Shown here one piece after another: positions 1 to 5,369 of a stretch of 10,942 bases of DNA (position 1 is its first letter; each line of letters begins with the position of its first letter). Under the pieces are notes generated by a model. It saw only the letters and a list, made by a program, of their open reading frames with translations, was not told where the DNA came from and made no database searches. The DNA is taken from positions 1 to 10,942 of the forward strand of contig JAHJSF010000084.1 in assembly GCA_018830405.1 (NCBI GenBank), read 5' to 3'. The stretch comes from Nitrospinota bacterium (GTDB lineage: Bacteria; Nitrospinota; Nitrospinia; UBA9942; JAHJSF01). A program made the position numbers and the translations under genes.

Positions 1-30
1 ATCCGTGTAATCCAGAGAAGGGCTTATGGT

Positions 31-339
31 TTACGAGACGAGGAGTATCTGAGGCTGAAAATACTGACTTGTATGCTTAAGGGGATATAAAATGACCCAC
101 ACTCTTACGCGAAGAGCCAGAAAAGTAATAAAAACTTTCATCCCATCCGTTTCTGTTACCGATATGGTCTTTTCAGATAACAGCCCCCTTCTCCGTAAAA
201 GTAGATCACGCTTAGACAAACGCTGGGTTACGGTTACCTTAGTGTTAAGAAGTCCAAATGTTCCTAATACTACGGCAAGAATAGCACCAAGCAAGATAGT
301 CCTGAGAAATAATCGAAGTTCCCTAAATATTCTTTTCAT
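31..339 (-). CDS. Doubtful small membrane protein ORF
   Basis: A 102-codon minus-strand frame starting with ATG at 339. The N-terminus reads MKRIFRELRLFLRT and is followed by a hydrophobic run at about residues 14-32 (ILLGAILAVVLGTFGLL), which would be a plausible signal anchor. A second, weaker hydrophobic stretch lies at about residues 68-85. I recognise no family. There is no clear Shine-Dalgarno: only an A-rich AAAGAAAT-like run precedes the ATG. A plus-strand frame (92-406) overlaps it and does have an AAGGGG at 79-84, but its protein looks like random translation. The minus frame could be a small inner-membrane protein, a degraded gene fragment, or chance. It borders a repeat-rich stretch. 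Confidence 0.3.
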   Translation of the reverse strand: MKRIFRELRLFLRTILLGAILAVVLGTFGLLNTKVTVTQRLSKRDLLLRRRGLLSEKTISVTETDGMKVFITFLALRVRVWVILYPLKHTSQYFQPQILLVS

Positions 340-502
340 AATTTTAATTTCTTTTTGTTATATGAACATTATTACTTGTTTTATTTTGAGTTACCCGCTG
401 AATTAAGTATGAATCTATCATGCCAAATAGGATATGGCCAAATTTATTTATAGCTAAATGAGGTGTTTAAATGCCTCCCCCAAATGTTGTTCCCCTCCTC
501 CG

Positions 503-541
503 ACTTGATCGGGGGATTGACCCCCCGCATCAAGTGCGGGG
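503..541. repeat. GC-rich palindromic dispersed repeat
   Basis: Two alternative foldings are visible. One pairs ACTTGAT (503-509) with ATCAAGT (529-535) and GGGGG (511-515) with CCCCC (521-525). The other is a hairpin of CCCCGCA (523-529) with TGCGGGG (535-541). Such mutually exclusive arms are typical of REP or MITE-like intergenic palindromes. No coding signal is convincing here. Confidence 0.6.
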
Positions 542-569
542 CAGGCTCCGAATCTAGGAGAAAGAATAA

Positions 570-626
570 CTGGATTCCGCATTAAGCATGTCCTCGAATG
601 CTTTAATCGGGGATGCGGAATGACAG
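570..626. repeat. MITE/REP-like nested inverted repeat
   Basis: The element begins CTGGATTCCGCAT and ends ATGCGGAATGACAG. ATTCCGCAT (574-582) pairs perfectly with ATGCGGAAT (613-621), CTG (570-572) mirrors CAG (624-626), and an inner stem TTAAGCAT (582-589) pairs with ATGCTTTAA (598-606) around one bulge. From general knowledge, the CTGGATTCC...GGAATGACAG pattern recurs as an intergenic repeat in many environmental bacterial genomes. I cannot count its copies beyond this window. Confidence 0.65.
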
Positions 627-634
627 AAAAAACT

Positions 635-750
635 GAGTGTCTCCGTGGATTATACAACCCCCGACCCCCCCTTTTCTAAGGGGGAATATTTCTCAGTGCC
701 TCAGTGGTTAAAAGCCCTCCCCGCTCTCGGCGTCCTCTGCGGTTTTAAAT
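635..750 (+). repeat. Cluster of degenerate GTGGTTAA-type words with a C5/G5 palindrome
   Basis: Three related degenerate words sit here: GTCTCCGTGGATTATA (639-654), CAGTGCCTCAGTGGTTAAAA (694-713) and GGCGTCCTCTGCGGTTTTAA (729-748). Between the first two lies a palindrome at 656-686: CCCCCTT (667-673), loop, AAGGGGG (678-684), preceded by AACCCCC at 656-662. This belongs to the same family as the element at 9844-9888. Similar GTGGTTAA words recur at about 1444 and 2162. The stretch 340-808 contains no gene I can support other than the vapBC control region at its end. Confidence 0.55.
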
Positions 751-774
751 GTTGCTTCCTTTCTATCTATTCAA

Positions 775-802
775 TGTGTATAATATTCCTAAATGATACA
801 CA
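775..802 (+). promoter_or_regulatory. vapBC operator overlapping the -10 box
   Basis: A perfect 7-bp inverted repeat, TGTGTAT (775-781) and ATACACA (796-802), is separated by 14 bp, with some partial symmetry extending inwards. A consensus -10 hexamer TATAAT (779-784) overlaps the left arm. The best-placed -35 is a weak TTCCTT (756-761) with a 17-bp spacer. The right arm ends just ahead of the AGGAG ribosome site (804-808). Binding here by the VapB-VapC complex would block RNA polymerase, the usual autoregulation of these operons. The operator function is inferred. Confidence 0.65.
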
Positions 803-814
803 TAGGAGATGAAC

Positions 815-1009
815 ATGAGAACAAATATTTTAATAGATGACGAGCTTATGAGTTCCGCTCTTGAGAGTTCCGGTTTAAAAACAAAAAAGGAGACAATAGA
901 GACTGCTCTAAGGCTTTTGGTGAGGCTAAACAGACAGTCGGAGCTGAAGAAATTCAGGGGGAAACTCCAGTGGTCCGGCAATCTTGACGAAATGCGGATA
1001 GATAAATGA
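815..1009 (+). CDS. vapB: VapB-type antitoxin
   Basis: A 64-residue antitoxin of the VapB family (the DUF2191 type). It neutralises the VapC ribonuclease encoded next to it and, with it, represses the operon. The N-terminus (MRTNILIDDELMSSAL) is the short DNA-binding strand plus helix. The helical middle has GLKTKKETIETALRLLVRL at about residues 19-37. The C-terminal RGKLQW...LDEMR segment is typical of this family and is expected to fit into the toxin active site. An ATG also occurs in frame at 809, but it abuts the AGGAG at 804-808. The ATG at 815 has proper spacing and gives the usual family start, so it is preferred. The last codons overlap vapC by 4 bp (ATGA), indicating translational coupling. 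Confidence 0.9.
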   Translation: MRTNILIDDELMSSALESSGLKTKKETIETALRLLVRLNRQSELKKFRGKLQWSGNLDEMRIDK

Positions 1010-1401
1010 TTCTGGTTGACTCATCCGTTTGGATTGATTATTTCAACGGCAATATCAACAAACATACCGATTGGCTCGACAGCGCCATAGGCTTAGAATT
1101 GATTATCGTTGGAGATATAATTTTAACGGAGGTTCTTCAAGGTTTTCAGAGTGAACAAGACTTTAAAAGAGCAAAGAAATTGCTGCTCGAGTTTCAATGC
1201 CTGGAGATGCTGGGGCAGACCATTGCGATAGAGAGTGCCTCGAATTACAGATTGCTCAGGCAGAAAGGGGTTACGGTAAGAAAGACCATTGACGTAGTAA
1301 TTGGGACATTTTGCATCCATAACGGGTTTTCTTTGTTACACAACGATAGAGACTTTGTCCCCCTGGAAAAATACTTAAAGTTAAAAACCGTCCAACTATA
1401 A
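1006..1401 (+). CDS. vapC: VapC toxin, PIN-domain ribonuclease
   Basis: A 131-residue single PIN domain, of normal length for VapC. The protein begins MILVDSSVWIDYFNG, giving the first acidic metal ligand Asp5. Further candidate acidic residues are Glu42 (in ILTEVLQGF), Asp96 (in KTIDVVIGTFC) and Asp114/Asp116 (in LLHNDRDF), so the Mg-dependent catalytic site looks complete. VapC toxins cut specific RNAs, often initiator tRNA or the 23S sarcin-ricin loop; the target of this one cannot be read from sequence. The start overlaps the vapB stop, so the toxin is translated together with its antitoxin. No frameshift or missing catalytic residue is seen, and the module is probably functional. Confidence 0.93.
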   Translation: MILVDSSVWIDYFNGNINKHTDWLDSAIGLELIIVGDIILTEVLQGFQSEQDFKRAKKLLLEFQCLEMLGQTIAIESASNYRLLRQKGVTVRKTIDVVIGTFCIHNGFSLLHNDRDFVPLEKYLKLKTVQL

Positions 1402-1496
1402 AAGGTGTGGTTTAAATATCTTCTTTATTAATGCTTTTTCGAGTCTTTCGTGGTTAGTCAAAAAAAATCTCTCGGCCTCTCAGGTTAAACCTAGCC
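1402..1496. other. Short gap between convergent toxin genes
   Basis: This 95-bp gap separates the 3' ends of vapC and the mazF-type gene. It contains another degenerate member of the GTGGTTAA word family, GAGTCTTTCGTGGTTAGTC (1441-1459), followed by GGCCTCTCAGGTTAAAC (1474-1490). I see no strong GC-rich hairpin plus T-run that would count as an intrinsic terminator. Confidence 0.45.
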
Positions 1497-1817
1497 TCAA
1501 ATATCCAATTGTATTTTAATGGCCCCCTCAATCTTGCGCATATCTTCCTCTGAAACCAAACCGGCACATTTAAAAAGCCGCAGCTTACTTACAGTTGCCA
1601 GTTGGTCGGCCACGGCCTTACTTTCTTGTCCGTCAAAAATCACCAATGCCTCGCTGGGGTATAGACGATCTGTATTGCTGGTTAGGGGAACAACTTGAAC
1701 CCGATTGAGGAATTTATTTGAGGCATCATTGCTGACAATGACGGCGGGGCGCTTCTTTTTTATTTCTCCGCCAACGGAAGGGTCAAAATTAACCCACCAG
1801 ACCTCACCCCGTTTCAT
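1497..1817 (-). CDS. mazF: MazF/PemK-type endoribonuclease toxin
   Basis: A 106-residue toxin of the MazF/PemK/Kid family, which cleaves RNA at short sequence motifs and halts translation. The start [18 protein letters not shown] is the typical first strand and loop. [12 protein letters not shown] contains Arg23, and VVPLTSN contains Thr46; these match the conserved catalytic Arg and Thr of the family. The C-terminus ([19 protein letters not shown]) is the usual last strand plus helix. The gene starts 14 bp inside the 3' end of its antitoxin gene, with AAGGA (1826-1830) as ribosome site. Length and motifs are intact. The cut sequence is unknown. The symbol denotes the family, not proven orthology to E. 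coli MazF. Confidence 0.93.
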   Translation of the reverse strand: MKRGEVWWVNFDPSVGGEIKKKRPAVIVSNDASNKFLNRVQVVPLTSNTDRLYPSEALVIFDGQESKAVADQLATVSKLRLFKCAGLVSEEDMRKIEGAIKIQLDI

Positions 1818-2034
1818 GGGAGATATCCTTGAAGGTAGCCTCGGCCCATTCTATGGCTACTTCCTCACGCTTTTTGTCCCTGGCCATTTGGGCATAAGCC
1901 GATTCCAGATTGGGGCGCACCACATGCGGACGCACCAGTTCCTCGACAAATTTGCTGATTTTGCGGGGACCTATGGTCTTGTGGAGCCCCTCATAAACCT
2001 TCTCATCCACTGTTATTGTTAATTTTTTTTGCAT
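1804..2034 (-). CDS. mazE: MazE-like ribbon-helix-helix antitoxin
   Basis: A 76-residue protein directly upstream of, and overlapping, the mazF-type toxin. The N-terminal part ([19 protein letters not shown], then [13 protein letters not shown]) fits a ribbon-helix-helix DNA-binding fold with one beta strand and two helices. The charged C-terminus ([18 protein letters not shown]) is the part expected to wrap the toxin. It therefore resembles the RHH antitoxins that accompany MazF homologues in many bacteria rather than the AbrB-fold MazE of E. coli. The ATG at 2034 has a strong site GGAGGA (2040-2045) five bases upstream. The operator and promoter are described separately. Confidence 0.85.
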   Translation of the reverse strand: MQKKLTITVDEKVYEGLHKTIGPRKISKFVEELVRPHVVRPNLESAYAQMARDKKREEVAIEWAEATFKDISHETG

Positions 2035-2051
2035 TGAAGTCCTCCATTCTT

Positions 2052-2089
2052 TATACGTGTAGTATACGTATATTGTTAGAATATGTCAA
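2052..2089 (-). promoter_or_regulatory. mazEF promoter with embedded palindromic operator
   Basis: On the minus strand a perfect -35 TTGACA (2089-2084) is followed by 17 bp and a -10 TATACT (2066-2061), close to ideal sigma-70 consensus. The -10 falls inside an inverted repeat of TATACGT (2052-2058) and ACGTATA (2066-2072) with a 7-bp spacer. The ribosome site lies just downstream. Repression by the antitoxin or antitoxin-toxin complex is the expected use, by analogy with other type II modules. Confidence 0.8.
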
Positions 2090-2130
2090 TGGATGAACAG
2101 GTGGGATTTGCAATCTCTTTTTTAGTCCTT

Positions 2131-2190
2131 TTCGTCTGCTTCGTTGTCCAAAACTATTATCTATGTGTATCAGCGTTCATCAGTGGTTAA
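2131..2190 (+). repeat. Degenerate GTGGTTAA-type words
   Basis: Two more members of the dispersed word family: CGTCTGCTTCGTTGTCCAAA (2133-2152) and a longer one that begins TATGTGTATCAGCG (2162-2175) and ends CATCAGTGGTTAA (2178-2190). Both have the plus-strand orientation of those at 635-750 and 1441-1459. The rest of 2090-2288 is AT-rich, with no gene seen and no strong promoter for the downstream gene. Confidence 0.5.
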
Positions 2191-2288
2191 TTATAAGCAA
2201 TAGTGAGAGCCCCTTTTGTTGTGCAGGTACCCCTTTTTTGTTAGAATCCATGAAGCTGTCAATTTAAATTATTTACTCAGGAGCTTAG

Positions 2289-2993
2289 ATGGAGAGAGAA
2301 GTAGAGTCTTTGGTGAAGCTGCAGGAGATTGACGGACAGATAATCAAGATAAAAAAGTCGCTGAAGGAGATACCGGAAGAGATTGATAGGCTCTATGCCT
2401 CCTGCCGGGCGGCCAAGGCCGAGATTGAGGCGGGGGAGGCGGAGGTTAAAAGGGCGGAGTTAAAGAGAAAAGAGATAGATATTGAGGTTGAGGCCAAGAA
2501 GGCGGCTCTGGTAAAACTGCAGCAGAATCAGAGTGCGGTCAAGACGAATAAGGAATATACCGCTATCCTGAGCGAGATAGAGAATGTTAAGAAGGAGATA
2601 CTGTCTCTTGAGGATAGTGAGCTTGAGGAGATGGAGGTTATAGAGACGAAGAAGGGGCTTATCCCCCCCAAGGTGGCCGCCCTCAAGGAGGAGGAGGCCA
2701 AGTTTGGCGTAATCAAGGGGGAGAAGGAGAAGGAGGTAGCCGGTTTGAAAGAAGATCTGGCCAAACTGGAAGAGGCCAGGCTGGGAATAGTGGGAGGGGT
2801 ATCTTCCGGCTGGATTGGTACATACCAAAAGCTTCTGACTCAAAAAGGGGGATTGGCGGTTGTTAAGTTATTGAATTCCAATTGTCATGGTTGCCATACC
2901 GATGTTCCTCCCCAGTTTGTCATAGAGGTCAGGAAGGGGGATAAGGTTATCACCTGTCCCAACTGCGATAGAATAGTCCATTATGCCGAGTGA
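2289..2993 (+). CDS. C4 zinc-ribbon coiled-coil protein (COG1579-like)
   Basis: A 234-residue protein. Residues about 1-170 are a long Lys/Glu-rich helical hairpin with heptad character (MEREVESLVKLQEIDGQI onward). The C-terminal 40 residues form a zinc ribbon with C199-x2-C202 and C223-x2-C226, the latter in ITCPNCDRIVHY. This is the architecture of the zf-RING_7/COG1579 family, whose members include Helicobacter HP0958 (FlgZ). The exact role in most bacteria is unknown; nucleic-acid or protein bridging is proposed. Length is normal for the family. The ATG follows CAGGAG (2278-2283) at good spacing. It lies directly upstream of rnpB, which I recall as a recurrent neighbourhood, and both may share a transcript. 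Confidence 0.85.
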   Translation: MEREVESLVKLQEIDGQIIKIKKSLKEIPEEIDRLYASCRAAKAEIEAGEAEVKRAELKRKEIDIEVEAKKAALVKLQQNQSAVKTNKEYTAILSEIENVKKEILSLEDSELEEMEVIETKKGLIPPKVAALKEEEAKFGVIKGEKEKEVAGLKEDLAKLEEARLGIVGGVSSGWIGTYQKLLTQKGGLAVVKLLNSNCHGCHTDVPPQFVIEVRKGDKVITCPNCDRIVHYAE

Positions 2994-3025
2994 GGCGGCA
3001 AACAGGTGTTTTAAAAATATTTAAA

Positions 3026-3399
3026 GGGTCGGGGTGATGAGACGATCGCGCTCCGCTTAGGCGGGGGGAGGAAAGTCCGGACTCCATAGGGCATGGCGCC
3101 TCGTAACGCGAGGGAGGAGTAATCCTACGGAAAGTGCAGCAGAAAATATACCGCATCTTTTCTTCGGAATAGGTGTAAGGGTGAAATGGTGAGGTAAGAG
3201 CTCACCGCCTTGGTGGTAACATCAAGGGCATGGCAAACCCCGCCAGGAGCAAGGCCAAATAGAAAGACGTTTGAGGACGGCCCGTCCGAGTCTTCGGGTA
3301 GGCTGCTTCATCTCTTCCGGCGACGGGAGAGAGAGATAAATGATCGTCATACCCCTTCGGGGGGAGGACAGAATCCGGCTTATGATTCACCCCGACCTT
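3026..3399 (+). ncRNA. rnpB: RNase P RNA, bacterial type A
   Basis: The catalytic RNA of ribonuclease P, which matures the 5' ends of tRNAs. The universally conserved core is clear: GAGGAAAGTCCGGACTCC (3068-3085) and its partner ACAGAATCCGGCTTA (3368-3382), which form the P4 region. Also present are GAAAGTGCAGCAGAAAATA (3130-3148), GGTGAGGTAAGAGCTCACCG (3188-3207) and GGCATGGCAAACCCCGCC (3227-3244). The ends are set by helix P1, GGTCGGGGTGA (3027-3037) with TCACCCCGACC (3387-3397), followed by TTTT. Length about 372 nt is normal. The gene starts about 30 bp after the zinc-ribbon gene. Open frames across this stretch on both strands are not genes. Exact 5' and 3' ends are estimates. Confidence 0.97.
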
Positions 3400-3426
3400 T
3401 TAATAAAAAATATGGGTTACCAATAG

Positions 3427-3663
3427 ATGGAAGCAAAAAAAATTATTATAAGAGTCCCTAAAGAGGACATACAGTATGTGACAGGGATATTCGATGGCCA
3501 TGCCCGTATGGCCGTTCCCCGAACTATAGATAAGAAAGAGTCTATCCTGGAGCTTATCGCCTCTCCCTTTTATGTGGATGATATTTACGAGGTGCTTGAG
3601 TCACTCAAGGGGGAGGGGATAGATATTAAGGTTATCGATAAGTATGAGGGGGAAATCGATTGA
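3427..3663 (+). CDS. Small DUF4911-like protein
   Basis: A 78-residue protein with an alternating strand/helix pattern: KKIIIRVPKEDIQYVTGIFDG, then a central strand, then DDIYEVLESLKGEGIDIKVID. This suggests a small ferredoxin-like alpha/beta fold similar to ACT or ligand-binding modules. It resembles the DUF4911 family as I remember it; function unknown. No signal peptide, membrane segment or metal motif is seen. The start ATG lies 28 bp after the end of rnpB and lacks a strong Shine-Dalgarno (only GGGTTACC upstream). Its TGA stop overlaps the tldD ATG by one base, so translation of the two is probably coupled. A link to TldD is suggested only by this position. Confidence 0.75.
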   Translation: MEAKKIIIRVPKEDIQYVTGIFDGHARMAVPRTIDKKESILELIASPFYVDDIYEVLESLKGEGIDIKVIDKYEGEID

Positions 3664-5045
3664 TGCTTGATAAAAGTTTATCTGAAAAAGTCTTGGTGGA
3701 GCTGCTCAAGAACGGTGGAGATTTCGCCGAGCTGTTTGTTGAGGATTCCACCTCAACAAGTATAGTTTTTGAGGATAATAGGGTAGAGCAGATAAATCGG
3801 GGGACCGATATAGGGGCGGCTCTACGGTTGGTCTTTGATAAGAGAACAGCCTATGCCTATACCAATGATCTTACAGAAACGGGTCTTATGACTCTGGCCA
3901 AGGGGCTGAGGAGCGCCGCCTCTACTTCAGGGGCCAAGGATAATATTATCCTCTCAAGGCTTGAGAGGCCGATTATACATAAGGTGATAACCCCGGCCGA
4001 GGAGATATCGATTGAGGCCAAGATAGGTATGGTTAAGGGGGCGGATGAGGCGGCCCGCTCAACATCGGATAAGGTTAGACAGGTTAAGGTCAATTATCAT
4101 AATGCCCGAAGAAGGGTATATATTGCCAACTCGTATGGGGAAGAGGTAGACGATATCAGAAGAGACTTGGTATTCCTCGTCCACGTTGTGGTCTCTTCGG
4201 GGAGAATTATCCAGACCGGCTACGAGTCTATGGGAGGTTTTACCGGAGTTGAGCTGTTTGATACTGCTTCTCCTGAATCTATTGCCGGAATCGCGGCCGA
4301 GAGGGGGCTTATGATGCTTTCCGCCCAAAAGGCCCCGGTTGGTGAGATGATGGTGGTTCTCTCCAGCGAGGCGGGGGGGACGATGGTGCATGAGGCGGTT
4401 GGGCATGGCCTTGAAGGGGATTTTATAGAGCAGGGCTTATCGGTCTATTCAAACCGCTTTGGGGAGAAGGTTGCCTCCAATCTTATTACCATTGTCGATG
4501 ATGCGACCATACCAAACAAGAGGGGTTCTTTCCACTATGACGATGAGGGAACCCCGGCCCAAAGAACAGTTCTGATTGAAAACGGCATCATGAAACAATG
4601 TATGCATGACCGCCTTAGTGCCCTCAAGAGCGGGACAACATCAACCGGTAACGGGAGGAGGCAGTCTTACCGCTCCCGCCCGATTCCCCGTATGACCAAT
4701 ACTCTTATCGCCCCCGGCGAGATGAACCCGGAGGAGATTGTCAGATCGGTTGATAAGGGCCTCTTCGTTAAAAAGATGGGGGGAGGGGAGGTCAATATTG
4801 TTAACGGCGACTTTGTCTTTGAGGTGAGCGAGGGGTATCTGATTGAGGGGGGGAAGGTTACTACTCCAATAAGAGGGGCGATATTGACCGGTAACGGCCC
4901 AAAGGTTATGGGGGAGATAGATATGGTTGGGAATGACCTCGGTTTTGGGATAGGGACCTGCGGCAAGGATGCCCAAGGGGCACCGGTTTCAGATGCTCAG
5001 CCGACTTTGCGAATCCCAAAAATAATTGTCGGCGGTAAAGAGTAG
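3663..5045 (+). CDS. tldD: TldD-family zinc metalloprotease
   Basis: A 460-residue protein of the TldD/PmbA (U62) family. In E. coli the TldD-TldE heterodimer is a cytoplasmic peptidase that trims unfolded peptides, matures microcin B17 and degrades the CcdA antitoxin. The zinc motif HEAVGHGLEGD starts at His243 (H243-E244-x3-H248), identifying this as the active TldD subunit rather than the inactive partner. A conserved Cys433 in GIGTCGKDAQGAP lies near the C-terminus. Length is slightly below E. coli TldD (about 480). The ATG at 3663 is preferred over a TTG at 3660; GAGGGGG (3646-3652) precedes it, and the start overlaps the stop of the upstream small gene. The partner gene pmbA/tldE is not in this window. 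Confidence 0.94.
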   Translation: MLDKSLSEKVLVELLKNGGDFAELFVEDSTSTSIVFEDNRVEQINRGTDIGAALRLVFDKRTAYAYTNDLTETGLMTLAKGLRSAASTSGAKDNIILSRLERPIIHKVITPAEEISIEAKIGMVKGADEAARSTSDKVRQVKVNYHNARRRVYIANSYGEEVDDIRRDLVFLVHVVVSSGRIIQTGYESMGGFTGVELFDTASPESIAGIAAERGLMMLSAQKAPVGEMMVVLSSEAGGTMVHEAVGHGLEGDFIEQGLSVYSNRFGEKVASNLITIVDDATIPNKRGSFHYDDEGTPAQRTVLIENGIMKQCMHDRLSALKSGTTSTGNGRRQSYRSRPIPRMTNTLIAPGEMNPEEIVRSVDKGLFVKKMGGGEVNIVNGDFVFEVSEGYLIEGGKVTTPIRGAILTGNGPKVMGEIDMVGNDLGFGIGTCGKDAQGAPVSDAQPTLRIPKIIVGGKE

Positions 5046-5054
5046 GTTTTTAAA

Positions 5055-5082
5055 CCCCTTTCTTGTGCGGACAAGAAAGGGG
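5055..5082. repeat. Perfect 12-bp hairpin after tldD
   Basis: CCCCTTTCTTGT (5055-5066) and ACAAGAAAGGGG (5071-5082) pair perfectly around GCGG. It starts 10 bp after the tldD stop. No T-run follows on the plus strand (the sequence continues GGAAAGAAACC), so it is not a classical intrinsic terminator in that direction, though it could still block transcripts or protect 3' ends. The TTTCTTGTGCGGACAAGAAA core looks like a dispersed repeat module. Confidence 0.65.
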
Positions 5083-5117
5083 GAAAGAAACCGCCGCCTG
5101 CTCATTTTCTTTACGGC

Positions 5118-5212
5118 TTGGAATTACGCTTGGTATCGGAGCCTAAAGAACTCGCAAGGCTACGCCTTGCTCAGACATGCTTTAGGCTTGTTCCTCAACC
5201 AAGCTATTCCAA
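5118..5212. repeat. Nested 95-nt inverted-repeat structure
   Basis: Four nested stems share one axis: TTGGAAT (5118-5124) with ATTCCAA (5206-5212); GCTTGG (5128-5133) with CCAAGC (5199-5204); GCCTAAAG (5141-5148) with CTTTAGGC (5180-5187); and the apical GCAAGGC (5154-5160) with GCCTTGC (5164-5170) around TAC. All stems are perfect, with small internal loops between them. This could be a dispersed palindromic element or a structured RNA in the tldD 3' region. An open frame across it (5026-5268) is not believed. Confidence 0.65.
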
Positions 5213-5213
5213 T

Positions 5214-5351
5214 CCTAAAAATGAGATGGCGTACACACCTCTCCCCTCCCTTGACGGGAGGGGACTAAGGGGAGGGTGAATTATGCCCCCTCACCCCAAC
5301 CCTCTCCCGCCCGGGGAGAGGGGGAATGTGGTGCCTAAAAATGAGAAGGCG
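5214..5351. repeat. Direct-repeat-bounded unit with two GC hairpins
   Basis: CCTAAAAATGAGATGGCG (5214-5231) and CCTAAAAATGAGAAGGCG (5334-5351) are 18-bp direct repeats with one mismatch, starting 120 bp apart. Between them lie two hairpins: CCCCTCCC (5243-5250) with GGGAGGGG (5256-5263), and CCCTCTCCC (5300-5308) with GGGAGAGGG (5314-5322). These are typical GC-rich intergenic palindromes. They lie downstream of both convergent genes, tldD and pyrE. No gene is seen in 5046-5369. Confidence 0.6.
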
Positions 5352-5369
5352 GGGAGGGGAAGAGAATAG

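Noticed and set aside
92-406. 104-codon plus-strand frame with AAGGGG upstream
   Set aside because: The ribosome site is tempting, but the protein is a basic, low-information sequence and overlaps a minus-strand frame with a better membrane-helix signature. Neither is secure.
454-657. 67-codon minus-strand frame
   Set aside because: It is made up entirely of the GC-rich dispersed repeats at 503-626 and has no ribosome site.
470-750. CRISPR array
   Set aside because: The repeats are palindromic, of differing sequence and irregular spacing. There is no repeated unit with uniform spacers, and no cas gene.
3202-3461. Open frames on both strands across 3202-3461, and one on the minus strand at 2950-3156
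   Set aside because: They lie in the RNase P RNA gene, whose conserved core and P1 ends are unmistakable. The translated proteins are Arg/Pro-rich and resemble nothing.
5055-5082. Intrinsic terminator of tldD
   Set aside because: The hairpin is perfect, but no T-run follows it on the plus strand, so it is listed as a repeat or structure rather than a terminator.
5026-5268. 80-codon plus-strand frame after tldD
   Set aside because: It starts inside tldD and runs through the hairpins and repeats. The protein sequence simply reflects the palindromes.
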